Part shown: positions 1-10,505 of the stretch, in pieces
Position numbering within the stretch: the first letter of the stretch is position 1
How the letters are laid out: each line of letters opens with the position of its first letter
Origin: Talpa occidentalis
Taxonomy: Eukaryota > Chordata > Mammalia > Eulipotyphla > Talpidae
Direction of reading: 5' to 3'
Assembly: GCF_014898055.3 (NCBI RefSeq)
Contig: NW_023604295.1
Span: 63,761,730-63,825,729 of the forward strand
DNA length: 64,000 bases
The notes under the pieces: model-generated
Seen by the model: the letters and a program-made list of their open reading frames with translations, nothing else
What the model was told of the DNA's origin: nothing
Database searches by the model: none
Translations under genes and position numbers: made by a program

Positions 1-749
1 TTTAATCTCCATGAGGTAGGATAGTTTCCTTACTTTTTTATGATTTTTAGTTTGATGCCTTCGTGGTCAGAAAAGATGGTTGGTATGATTTCAATCTTGG
101 TTGTATCTGTTGATGTTTGTCTTGTGCCCCAGTATGTGATCGATCCTGGAGAATGATCCGTGTGCGCTTGAGAAAATTGTGTACTCGTTTTTTTTGGGGT
201 TTATGTTCTATAGTATGTCTGTTAAGCCAAATGCTCTAGGTCCTTATTTTAGAGCTTTAGTTTCTTTACTTATTTTTTGTCTTGTTGATCTATCCATTGT
301 TGATAGTGGTGTGTTGAAGTCTCCCACTACGTATGTGTTTTCTCTGATGTCTGTTTTCAGAGCGGACAACAGTTGTCTGATATATTTTGGTGCTCCTTCG
401 TTTGGTGAGTATATGTTAATGAGTGTTATTTCTTCTTGAAGTATTGTCCCTTAATCATAATGTAGTGACCATTGGGGTCTCTTTTTATTTTTTGAGTTTG
501 AAATCTGTTTATCTGATATAAGTACAGCTGTTCCTGCTTTCTTTTTTGGCCCATTTGCTTGTAGGATTGTTTTCCATCCTTTGACTTGAGCCTATTTTTA
601 TCTTTTGTAGCTAAATGTGTTTCCTGGAGACAGCAAAAGGTTGGGTTTTGTTTCTTAATCCAGGCTGCAACTCTGTGTCTTTTTATTGAAGAGTTTAGTC
701 CATTTACATTTAGAGTTAATATTGATATGTTAGCATCTGTATTTGCCAT
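1..749 (-). pseudogene. L1 ORF2 fragment: endonuclease domain, frameshifted
   Basis: ORF2 starts at the ATG complementary to 747-749 (MANTDANIS...). The N-terminal part is an APE-type endonuclease, which in L1 nicks the TTTT/AA target. Visible motifs are LNVNGLN (catalytic Asn), CCLQETHL (catalytic Glu) and, further on in other frames, the equivalents of the [14 protein letters not shown] and SDHEG blocks. A frameshift falls after the Glu motif, followed by recovery in other frames. The reading continues past SDHEG towards the left edge, so the linker and reverse transcriptase presumably lie outside the window. Not functional as it stands. Confidence 0.9.
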
Positions 750-784
750 TATGTTTGTATTTCCTTTGATTTTATTTATTTTTA

Positions 785-1775
785 ATAACTTTTTTTTTTT
801 TTGGTCTTCTTTCGTTGTTATTCGTCCCTCTGAGGTTCTGGCTTTAGGATTCTTGTAGTATTTTTTGGAGTGGGGGTTTATTCGTAATGAAATTCCGGAG
901 TTTCTCTTTGTCTGGGAAGGTCCATATTCTTTCTTCATGGAGGAAAGAGAGCTTTTGCGGGATAGAGTATTCTTGGTTGGCATCTGTTTTCTTGGAGTCT
1001 GTTGACTATGTCCCTCCACTCTCTCCTTGCCCGTAGTGTTCCTTCAGAGAAGTCTGATGTCAGCCTGATTGGTTTTCCTTTGAATGTTATCTGTTTCTTC
1101 CCTCTTGTCAGCTTCATTATTTTTTCCTTGTCCTGGATTCTTGGGAGCTTTACTATTATGTGTCTTGCTGTGTTTTTCCTTTCGTCGTGGAAGTTTGGTG
1201 TTCTTCTTGCTTCTTGTATATCAATTTTCAGCTCCTTCTTCACATTTGGGAAGTTCTCTTCAATTATCTCCTGGAATATTTTCTCTGTTCCTACATCTCT
1301 CTCCTCTCCTTCTGGAATTCCTATAACTCTTATATTTCCTTTCCTCATGGAGTCAGATAGTTCCCGAAGTCTTTCTTCATTCTTTTTCCTTCGTACTTCT
1401 CTTTCCTTTTCTGTTTTGGTTCTTTTTATTTCTGTGTCTTCCAGAGAACTTATTCGTTCTTCCATTTCATCTATTCTGCTTTCCTTGCTTTTCCCGGAGT
1501 TCTTTAGTTCCTCCATTAATTCTTTGATCTCCTGCATTTCTTTTACTTCCCTCTTTAGGGACTCAATTTCATTCTTCTGACCATTGTTTCCCTCTTTAGG
1601 GATCAATTTCCTTCATCTGATCTATCATTTTTTAATCATGGCAATTTTAAATTCTCTTTCTGGAAGGCTCAGAAGTTCTTCCAAGTTGCTGTCGTTGCAA
1701 TCTGGGGAGTGGTTTTCTTTTTGTGGTGTGCTTCTTTCCTGAGGAGTTGTTAGGTTGCGTGTGGTTCTTCTACTC
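785..1775 (-). pseudogene. L1 ORF1 (RNA-binding chaperone), degraded
   Basis: The longest open part (1606-935) reads through a charged coiled coil (EIESLKREVKEMQEIKELME, then the KNSGKS and ISSLEDTEIKR segments), an RRM-like core with the L1 signature IRVIGIPEGEE, and the C-terminal domain (ARRTPNFHDERK, RRREWRDIV-type block, RILYPAKALF). L1 ORF1 proteins trimerise through the coiled coil and coat L1 RNA. It reads Gln where the second copy has a stop (RGKKQ). The start of the coiled coil differs from the second copy and holds a 14-bp direct repeat (1548-1561 and 1589-1602). The C-terminal end continues in another frame down to about 785. Confidence 0.9.
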
Positions 1776-2863
1776 CCTTGTCTGTTTTCTAATTTGTCGT
1801 ATGCGTTGGGACACTGTGTTTGCTCGGACTGACTGACATCTTGGGTGAACTTCTCCGCTCCCCTCTGGCTCTTCCAGGAGCCATCTCTGTCTTCTGGGGG
1901 AGCTTTCTGCTGGTTTTAGGCAGTTTTTACTGAAGAAATGTCCCTGTTCTCAAATAGCGAAGCGGGATGCAGACCCTGCGCCTCCGGTTTCAGGCACACT
2001 CTTCTGCGCACCCGGTCTGCCCCGGACGTGGGTGCCTGCTCCCTCTGTGGGCTCAGACTGCTGGTCGGAAGGGGCCTGGCGTGGAATAACTTCCGGCTGG
2101 CACTGGGTCCTCCAGAAGCCTTCTGCCCTTTTCAAGCAGTCTTAAGAAATTTCCTGTTTTATGGGTGTTAGTGACTTTTTTTTTCCTGGTCGCTAGGTGG
2201 CGCCAGAGATCTCTCCTATTGTCCTTGGGGGGCTGTTTTTCGCTCCCCCACCCCGTGGGACAGGGAACAGAGCGGGAATGGTAGGGTACACCTCAACAGC
2301 TTTGGGGTGCTGTGTCTGCCTTGTGCCCCACCGTCGTGGAGAACCCATGCCCCGAATTTTCGTGCCCCGGGTCTCAGTTCAAGGCCCTCAGTTCCAGGAC
2401 GCAGGCTGTAGCCCAGTTCAGTGGCGCGGGAATGGCGCCTTTTGCACCGCTCCCGTGCCTGGGCGCCTGGTTCCTGCTTACTCAGGGAGGGACTTCACCT
2501 CAGTGAGGACCTCCGCGCCTCTCCCCGCAAGCCTAGGTCGCAGGCGCGGGGACCTGGGCAGCAGCGATCCAGGTCCGCGTTTTCTTTTCAAGCGCGCCGA
2601 GCGCGCCGCTTTCCGCGCAAGCTTACTGGCAGCCCGGGCTGTGTGCGCGTCTCCCGGGGTCTTTGTTCTTCTCTAATGGCGCCCGGAGCCGTTCGCTCAC
2701 CCGCGGCGGCGAATCCTGCAGGGTTCGCCTCAGCTCCCGTTCCCGGGGTGTGGTGGCTGCAATAGTTCCTTTCCACTCACAGTCCCACTTGCTGCGTCGT
2801 TTGTTTTTGTTGGCCGTTTTGGTTTGTTGTTTTCCTCCTCTCTGCCGGTCGGAGAGTGCCGCC
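1776..2863 (-). promoter_or_regulatory. L1 5'UTR, CpG-rich internal promoter region
   Basis: This segment lies upstream of ORF1 and is strikingly GC- and CpG-rich against its AT-rich surroundings, as expected for an L1 5'UTR, which in this family works as an internal Pol II promoter. The outermost part (about 2590-2860) aligns with 9140-9440 of the second L1. The middle (about 1800-2570) has no counterpart there, so one copy carries an insertion or the other a deletion. Several modest ORFs on either strand look like chance products of high GC. Confidence 0.75.
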
Positions 2864-2873
2864 TTAAATTTCT

Positions 2874-3153
2874 TTTTTTTAAGATTTATTTGTTGATGGG
2901 GTACAGTCCAAGAACTGGGGTACAGTCCAGAGGTGTGGGGGGTGAGAGGATTCACCAGAGACAGAGTGGGGAACAGAACAGGCAGATCAACTGAAATACA
3001 CTGCTGAGAGAAGCAGCAGGTGAGTCAGGAGAGGTCTGCTGTGCCATATGGGTAGCTCCCTTGCTGGGGATTGAACCCATGCTGCAGTGGCTGTGGATAG
3101 ATTCATAGGTTAAGTCTTTACCTATGAATCTCCCTTGTGCCACCAGGGAGCCC
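2874..3153 (-). mobile_element. tRNA-derived SINE, old subtype, minus
   Basis: Poly(A) tail as T-run at 2874-2880, then the reverse complement of the family: ACTGGGGTACAG, CACCAGAGACAGAG, CACTGCTGAG, AGAGGTCTGCTG, and the tRNA-like head ending CCACCAGGGAG. A target-site duplication ttaaatttct flanks it at 2864-2873 and 3160-3169. The left copy touches the L1 5' end. The head has the old-subtype GGTTAAG and 'tatgaat' features. Confidence 0.9.
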
Positions 3154-3169
3154 ACTTTATTAAATTTCT

Positions 3170-3433
3170 AATCATATAATTTGATGGAGATATTTAATCA
3201 AATTACAAACAAGTCTTGTTTGTAAAATATTTGTAAAATATATTTTTTTTGTTGCTATGTATCTATTGTACATATAAAAAGTATCAAGAATTCCAAGAGA
3301 ATGAATATTATATAATTTGTTAATGATAGATCCATAAAATTTAAAAGTATTATAAATTACAGATAAAACAACCTAAGTTACAATTTAGTTAAAAATCTGA
3401 GTGTTATTTAAAAATGCTTTCCATTTGAGAGAC
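3170..3433. other. unique AT-rich spacer
   Basis: Plain AT-rich sequence between two SINEs, with no ORF or recognisable repeat. Confidence 0.6.
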
Positions 3434-3696
3434 TTTTTTTAAGATTTATTTTCTTTCTTTATGCATGAAAAAGCTGGGGTGTAGGCCAGAAGTATAGGAG
3501 GGTGAGAGGATTCACCAGAGACAGAGTGGGGAGCAGGTGGATCTACTGAAATACACTGCTCAGGGGAGCAGTGGACAGGAGAGGTCTGCTGTGTCATGTA
3601 TGTTAGCTCCCTGGCCAGGGATGGCACTCATGCTACAGTGGCTGGCGATGACTTGATAGTACTGAGGCTTTAACCCCTGTGTTACCAGGGAGGCCC
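3434..3696 (-). mobile_element. tRNA-derived SINE, old subtype, minus
   Basis: T-run and AAGATTTATT tail complement, then CTGGGGTGTAGGCCAGAAG, CACCAGAGACAGAGTGGGGAG, CACTGCTCAGGGGAGCAG and the head (TTTAACCCCTGTGTTACCAG). Several small deletions and substitutions against its neighbours mark it as old. No clear target-site duplication. Confidence 0.88.
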
Positions 3697-3935
3697 TTTA
3701 TTTAAGAAATTTTAAGTGACTATGTAAAATAATAAAATATGTGATACAAATTATAAAGGGCAAAGTGATTTTTATAGTAAAGCATGTATTAAAGGTACAT
3801 TCAATGAGTATAGTAACCAAATCCCACTAATACTACTAGTAAGCTACATACTTGCAATACAGTTTTCCTCATACAGATTTTACCATCCTCAGAAAATTTT
3901 AAGTCTTGTGTATTGATTCCAATGCAGTTTGAAAG

Positions 3936-3966
<31 letters not shown>

Positions 3967-4574
3967 CATACTGCTAAAACAAAATAAAGGAATGTATGCA
4001 ACACATATGCTATTTTCAAAATTGGTTAGGTTATATATTGCTAGCAATGTTCTTTGGATTTATCTTTATAATCAGAGAACCCTAAGACAAAGACCATGAG
4101 AAATCCTATCTGGCATATCATGCTGTGAAGTTCTCACCATTTGATGAAATATTGAATTATGTCTTATATGACAGGAACTGATATTAATGTAACTGACTGC
4201 CTTTGCCTAACCGATGTTCAATAGCCTGTAAGTTTAGATCAACCTGAATGACTACACTATGTGATCTGCATTTCTAAAAACAGACTTCATAAAATTTAAA
4301 AAATTGGGATAGTCAGTAACATTGCAGTTGCCCTAAATGCTATTCTGCTGTTATGAAAATTAAATTTTGCTGTGTCTTGTAAGTAGAAATGTCAGGGAAG
4401 ATTTAAAATTTGGAAAATATAAAAAGAGGGGGGGAAAGCCCTAAAACCTAAGTATAAATAAGCATAAATATTGTGTTTTTCCAGAACAACTTCCTAACAA
4501 CCACCCAAGGAAAATCTCATGTTCAAATACAGGACAAGTAATTATAAATTCTGGATTATATGTTAAAATATTCA
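3697..4574. other. unique AT-rich sequence with (AC)n
   Basis: No gene or young repeat seen. Contains the (AC)n run listed separately. Confidence 0.5.
3939..3967. repeat. (AC)n microsatellite
   Basis: About 14 uninterrupted AC units. Confidence 0.95.
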
Positions 4575-4682
4575 AACTAACCTTCCTTACAGATGGGCCA
4601 CTATAAAGTTCACATGAGATAATACATGTAAAAATATGCTATTACTATTTCTAATCATTGCCATCACCAAATAAATGTTTAA
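4575..4682 (+). repeat. MIR fragment
   Basis: Reads like the MIR core and 3' part: CTTACAGATGGGCC, then GAGATAATACATGTAAAAAT and a diverged AAATAAATGTTT end. Diverged, as expected of this ancient tRNA-derived SINE. Confidence 0.6.
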
Positions 4683-4739
4683 AGTGAACTTCCTCTTAAA
4701 AAAAGCAAACAGAAAAACAAAAACATACTATCTATTATA

Positions 4740-6440
4740 TGACTTTTATTCTAAAGAATCAGAGATAGGGGTTATGCTTCTGGAAAAGATAACATTAGCA
4801 CACTACATCCTCTTTCTCACGTTTATCTGTAAACTCTAGGCGCAAAATACCCAGCAGATGATTGAGAACTCTGAAAATTTAAGAGGAAGCATCGATACTG
4901 GAAAAGAGACAATTTTGAAGTACTACTGAGCTAGCAATGTACCATTGCTCTACCACCAATGCTTGATCTGGTACCTGAGCTGAATGAACTGGAGACTCAG
5001 AAATGGGCACCAAGCCACAGATAGAGTTTCAGGACAAATCTGTTCATCTTGGCTCTAGAAATGGGAAATGGAACTCCTAATGCTCAAGAGACAAAGTGGA
5101 AACCACTTCCTCTTTTCTCTTCTACTCAGTTCTAATCCATAATCTGAGTTCTCATGAAACAGAGCTAAAGCAGAAATATAGTAAGGCAGTAGCCATTCAA
5201 AGGGAGAGTGGCCAATAGGGGACAGGTCACTGTCTTTGGGTTCTCACCTGCATGCACAATTGCCAAGGCCACTCCAGATCGGAGAACAACAATGGGGTAT
5301 ATTTAACAAACAGAGGAAACAAATGGTTTCTCAGTTTGCACATGGCTGACTGTCTCACCCCAGATACCATACACAGTGTCCAAAAGTCCCAAACAAAAGG
5401 TTGCTCAGCCAAGATGGCACTGTCCCATCAATGAGGGCCTGGAGCTCATGGCAGACCACAAGCAGGGGCCAGGATTCAGCTCACTGGAGGCACTCACAGG
5501 GGGGCCACTGAGATGACATCACAGCTGCCCATAGTGTCTGAAAGTCGGGATGGACAGCACCAGGCACTGAATAGACAACAATGGAGGCAGCAGCACCAGG
5601 AGGCAGGAACCAAATGATGAGGACTGGTTAAATGTTCTCAGAGGTGACCTGGACACAGAATGCCATTCACTGGTCAACAGTGCTGGGCAGCACTGGCCAG
5701 TAATGCACATCAGGACCCGTCATTAGGAGGCAGCAGTGCTAGAAACACTGTGTTAACAGTTCGTTGTGAGTTGTTTGCCCATACCAACAACAAGCACTCT
5801 TTGAGACTTCAGGCCCGGGGCCTTTGGTGCTCCTTTCAGGTAGTGTCAGAGACAGGCTGGAGGCAGGTACAAGTGATCCAACCTCTGCAAAACTCTGTTT
5901 TCTCTGCCTTTGGCTTCTCTTTTTTCTCTGGAAGTCGGCTGCTGATGCCAGGAAGAGTCCTTCTGAAGCACAGAGTGCCTTCCACCCTCTTTCAGGCTTC
6001 CCCCTGACAAGCCTCATTAGACTGTATTCAATCAATGGCTAATTAGAGTATTTACCAGTTTATAGCTGCAACTGATCATTCCGTTCTATGATCCAGGCAC
6101 CAAATCCAAGGGCCTCTCTACTGCCTGCAGCTGGATGGAGCCACAGCAATGGAGCTGGCCCAGAGAGGCCCTATGTTACTTCCTGCAGCCCTGAACTAAG
6201 GGCCTAGTGCCCTGGGGTGCTGTGGTAAGGAAACCACTGCTGTCACCATCACTGCTGGCCTCTGCCTACAGCCTGAGCTCCAGTGAAGCCACTGGTGGTG
6301 GGCTGTAAAATGCCTGTCACCTACTGCTGCTCCCACTGTCTGCAAGTAGTTTCTGGGGCAGGGAGGAAAACTGCCACTGTTTTGCCAGTGAGGGATGACA
6401 GCCAGTCTTGCCCTGCAGCCTGCGTTGCAGACCCAGTTTC
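4740..6440. other. unidentified GC-richer block
   Basis: Noticeably richer in G and C than its neighbours, most of all from about 5220 to 6430, with ORFs up to 115 residues on both strands and no protein I recognise. It has many CAGCAG/GGCAGC and CACTGC-type words but no clear tandem unit, no poly(A) and no duplicated ends that I could find. It could be an old repeat (an L1 5'UTR or other ancient element) or an ancient processed transcript. I cannot assign it. Confidence 0.35.
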
Positions 6441-7134
6441 ACTCAGCAGACATAACATTGGTCACCCAATATATTTGGAACAGCATGTCAATTTTGTGAT
6501 CTAGAGCAGTGAAGGAGTGCACAACTTTTAAATAACAATAGATGATAGTATTTGGATTATAAATAACTTGTATAAAAATACTTTTATGGAATTCAATTGA
6601 CAGATTTGGTGTAATGATTTTATGTTCATGTGGATATTTTTCTTCTGTAGGAAGCAAACCAAATGTAGTTTTACTGTGATAATTAGAAACAATAAATGTC
6701 ATCCACAACTTTTATTGCATAAAAAATGCTCATTTTATGGGTGAAAATAAGCAAGGCATTTTGTCTTTCAACGTAGAACTGAAGAACCGATGCGCATAAA
6801 ATGGTTTGTATGCATGATTTCAATCTTTTGACCAAACTTGCTCATCACTGCTCAAAGTCTCACATACTATAACACCTCAGTAAAGTTTGACTACCGAATC
6901 TTCTTCTGGCAGAGCAACAAACTTACAATACATTCTTCAATCTGACAATTGTGAATGTCCTGCTGTGATATGTCTGTGGCATTCCTGTAGCTGAACATTG
7001 TACAAAACTTATGTATATAGTACTGAATTATACACTGTGAAAATTTTACTGACAAGAAAAGCATACATTTTCCCTTCATAGGGTTACTAAGGATATTGAT
7101 AATCAATATAATAATCACAATATTGTCCACTATA
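6441..7134. other. unique AT-rich sequence
   Basis: No supported gene. ORFs here are short and low in complexity. Confidence 0.5.
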
Positions 7135-7320
7135 AATTGATGCTTTACACACATTATCCCATCTAAGGCATATAAAAACTCAATGATGGTATTTGGATTG
7201 TAGGTATTAATATCTCATTTCACCAGTGAGGAGATGAAGGCTCTAACAGTTGCTCTAAATAACAAAGATGATATATGACCAAGTCAGGATTTAAAGTCAG
7301 GTCTCGATTTTTCAGCTCAA
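7135..7320 (-). repeat. MIR element
   Basis: Minus-strand MIR: ACACATTATCCCATCTAAGG, ATCTCATTTCACCAGTGAGG (the 'tttacagatgagg' block), CTCTAACAGTTGCTCTAAAT and the head side CAAGTCAGGATTTAAAGTCAG. Spans most of the element but is strongly diverged. Confidence 0.75.
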
Positions 7321-8879
7321 ACTTTGTTTGGAATAAAACCTTATCATATGAATATATATGTGCATACACAAACATGCACATTATATAAATTTATGTGTAT
7401 ATATATATATATATATATATGCTACATGTATGAAGATATTCCTGGCAATGCTTTAATGCATATGCACATTTATTTCTTCTTCCATAATATACCATTCCCA
7501 ATATCAACCTGCAACCCACATTTTGACACCTACTATTTTTCTTATTTCATATACAAAGAAGCATAGATTTTTAACTACACTGAAATCAACTTAAAGTTTC
7601 TGTATACGGCATTGCACTGGGACAATACTTAAGATATAATAGAGGCTATGGCTGATTATTAATATACATATTTACATGCATATTTTTGAATATTAATAAA
7701 GGCATTAAAATATTCATCAACTGCTTTCCTCAAAATTTATAAACTTGTATAAAAGGACTTAAAATTTCAAAATGTTTTAACTGTGTCCATCTTTCCCATA
7801 AGTAAGTACTCAGATAACATTAACTTCTATTTGTCATAGAAGTCTGAAATAATTACTAATATAATTGGCTGAAAAGTGAATTAAAGTATCCAATGTGTTT
7901 TTATTATAAGTATCCCTCTATTGATACTGTAGCATTTAAATTTCATGATGATACCTTTGGTTTTATTTTGTATTTAACATCACAATGTTTACATGTTTAA
8001 TAACAATGAACTGTGTGACTACAACAGTAGCTTAACACATTTCAATTAGCAATTTAAAAGAACCTACCAAAACCTTGGCTTATATTTCATTAGAATACTC
8101 TGTACACATTGAAATAAACTGGAATAGCATCTTCTACCCAGTATAAGTAGAGTACCTATGTTGATCGAAGATGGTTTTGATACAACAGATTCTCATAATC
8201 ATAAGAACACAATTAAGGGTAACATGCTATAGGCATCAAGAGCAGACACTCAAGATTCAGAATTTCCAACAAACTGTGTGTAATAGTTCTATATGGTCAT
8301 GTAATCAATAGAGATCAGGATATGCAGATTTTACAGATGTGATGTGTGTGATCAGAATATGGTATCTTGATTTTGCACACATCTAGTTCCACACATACAG
8401 AGACATATATTAGTGCTATTGGCCTGAGCCTGAATTTCCCAATGAATAATTTATACCCAATTAGGTCATCAGTAAGATGGTACTGGGATAATTCAATTTT
8501 CATGGCAAGTAGGAGCGCCTCTGAAAAAACAGTTTTATCATTTCATGAGCCCATAAAGTGTTTCCTTGGAAAACCTGGAACCATAGAGTGAGTTTTCATT
8601 ATAGAGTTATAAATGCCATTAATCAGCAGCTGCATACATACTAATTTTAGTGTAAATCTTTTATATTCATGTATACATAAATAATTTAAATGATTCTTAA
8701 CAGATCTTCCTTTGTGATACTTCAAGTTCTCTAATCTATGCAATACATTTGGATATCAGATTTCCTTAAATTAGATAAACTCTAGATACTTAAGGTAAAT
8801 TAAACTGTTGGACTAAAACAATTTAATCATCAACATACACCTATTTGTGTCTCCCTTCTATTTCAAGTGCACACCACAC
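7321..8879. other. unique AT-rich sequence with (TA)n
   Basis: Nothing gene-like. A (TA)n run occupies about 7397-7420. Confidence 0.5.
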
Positions 8880-8999
8880 TTGCCCCATTTAAGCAGGCAT
8901 TAGATTGTTTCTATGGTTTGATTTCATTACTACCTTAACACCAGTGCGTGAGCACTTATGAAAAGAAACAATCTTTACCTTAAAATTCTTATCCTCTCA
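8880..8999 (+). repeat. L2-like 3' end, left part
   Basis: The left piece of an ancient LINE end. Its clear tail (GATGCTCAATAAATAGCTGC, GAGTGAATAAG) lies beyond the L1 insertion at 13484-13535. Only that tail is distinctive, so the left limit is uncertain. Confidence 0.4.
8982..8999. repeat. target-site duplication of L1 element 2, left copy
   Basis: AAAATTCTTATCCTCTCA, identical to 13466-13483. The leading A residues at the 3' copy merge with the poly(A). Confidence 0.95.
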
Positions 9000-9451
9000 A
9001 AAGCGGCAGGTCCCAGTGAGAACTGGGACACGGAAGATAAACGGACGACTCCAGCAAACTACCCGAAGAAGAAAGTGGCCATAAAAGAGGACCAGAAGGG
9101 AGGAAAGCGCAGAACCCTGCTCCCCTCCCCCACCCACAGAGTCGGCACTCTCCGACCAGCAGAGAGGAGGAAAAAAAACAAACTAAAACGACCAACAAGA
9201 ACAAACTACACAGCAAGCGGGACTGTGAGTGGAAAGGAACTATTTCAGCCACCACACCCCGTGAACGGGAGCTGTGGAGAACCCTGCAGGATTCCTCGCG
9301 GAGGTGAGCTCTGGGCGCCATTAAAGAGAGCCCCCCCCAGGAGGAGACCAGCACCAGCACACAACCCTGGGCCACCTGGTAAGCTTGCGGGGAAAAGCAG
9401 CGTGCTGGAAAAGCAAACGCGGATCGGGATCAGGACCATGCAGAAAAGCAG
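9000..9451 (+). promoter_or_regulatory. L1 5'UTR, shortened
   Basis: Begins AAGCGGCAGGTCCC and includes blocks shared with element 1 (CGGCACTCTCCGACC, GGGACTGTGAGTGGAAAGG, CACCACACCCCGTGAACGGG, CGCCATTA, AAGCTTGCG). At about 9430-9450 it jumps from the outer 5'UTR directly to the bases before ORF1, whereas element 1 has roughly 750 bp more in between. It extends about 140 bp further 5' than element 1. Confidence 0.75.
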
Positions 9452-10480
9452 TTGAAAAGCAAACAGACAGTAGGGAGTAGAAGAACCACACGCAACCTAG
9501 CAACTCCCCAGGGAAAAAGCACACCACAAAAAGAAAACCAGCCCCCAGATTGCAACGACAGTAACTTGGAAGAACTTCTGAGCCTTCCAGAAAGAGAATT
9601 TAAAATTGCCATATTTAAAAAACTGACAGAAGTCATAAAGGAAAACAATGATAAGGGAAAAATAATCAATGATCAGAAGAATGAAATTGAGTCCCTAAAG
9701 AGGGAAGTAAAAGAAATGCAGGAGATCAAAGAATTAATGGAAGAACTAAAGAATTCTGGGAAAAGCAATGAAAGCAGAATAGATGAAATGGAAGAACGAA
9801 TAAGTTCTCTGGAAGACACAGAAATAAAAAGAACCAAAACAGAAAAGGAAACAGAAGTACGAAGGAAAAAGAACGAAGAAAGACTTCGAGAACTATCTGA
9901 CTCCATGAGGAAAGGAAATATAAGAGTTACAGGAATACCAGAAGGAGAGGAGAGAGATGTAGGAACAGAGAAAATATTCAAAGAGATAATTGAAGAGAAC
10001 TTCCCAAATGTGAAGAAGGAGCTGAAAATTGATATACAAGAAGCAAGAAGAACACCAAACTTCCACGATGAAAGGAAAAATACAGCAAAACACATAATAG
10101 TAAAGCTCCCAAGAATCCAGGACAAGGAAAAAATAATGAAGCTGGCAAGAGGGAAGAAATAGATAACATACAAAGGAAAGCCAATCAGGCTGACATTAGA
10201 CTTCTCCTAAGAAACACTACGGGCAAGGAGAGAGTGGAGGGACATAGTCAACACACTCCAAGAAAACAGATGCCAACCAAGAATACTCTATCCCGCAAAG
10301 GTCTCCTTCCTCTATGAAGAAAGAATAAGGACCTTCCCAGACAAACAGAAACTCCGGAATTTCATTACAACTAAAACCCCACTCCAAAAAATACTACAAG
10401 GAGTCCTAAAGCCAGAACCTAGAGGGATGAATAACAATGAAAGAAGGCCAAAAAAAAAAGTTATTAAAAGAATAAATAAA
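9452..10480 (+). pseudogene. L1 ORF1, two premature stops
   Basis: Open from 9452 to the TAG at 10160-10162 (236 codons), but the codon at 9452 is TTG, not ATG, so the original start may be mutated. Layout: basic N-terminus (SRRTTRNLATPQGK), LPEREFKIAIFKKL, long coiled coil (about residues 70-140), RRM-type core IRVTGIPEGEE, and the ARRTPNFHDERK block. The stop replaces the Gln codon found in element 1 (C to T). A second in-frame stop follows at about 10208, after which the remnant continues through RARREWRDIV and RILYPAKVSF to about 10480. Confidence 0.92.
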
Positions 10481-10505
10481 TAAAATCAAAGGAAAGACAA
10501 ACACA

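Larger units (their letters stand above)
1..2863 (-). mobile_element. LINE-1 element 1, minus strand, cut by window edge
   Basis: Read on the minus strand this is a 5'UTR (about 2863 to 1776), ORF1 (about 1775 to 785) and the endonuclease part of ORF2 (749 to 1), continuing off the left edge. It closely matches the second L1 at 9000-13465 in ORF1 and the start of ORF2, so the two are related copies. Its 5' end lies at about 2863, some 140 bp short of the second copy. Unlike that copy it keeps a long CpG-rich 5'UTR. The 5' boundary abuts the duplicated target of the neighbouring SINE. The ORFs carry frameshifts, so the copy is probably dead. Confidence 0.95.

Noticed and set aside
1002..1580. 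192-codon plus-strand ORF
   Set aside because: It is the antisense of L1 ORF1, whose purine-rich coiled coil gives a long Ser/Leu/Phe reading on the other strand. The same shadow appears at 9673-10173.
2197..2676. 159-codon ORF antisense in the L1 5'UTR, and others nearby (1938-2171, 2421-2765)
   Set aside because: Primate L1s have an antisense ORF0 in the 5'UTR, so I considered it. The largest does not start with ATG, no signature is visible, and high GC alone produces such frames.
5660..6042. 115-codon plus ORF and 98-codon minus ORF in the GC-richer block
   Set aside because: Neither resembles a protein I know, and overlapping frames on both strands suggest composition. Kept only as part of the unassigned block.
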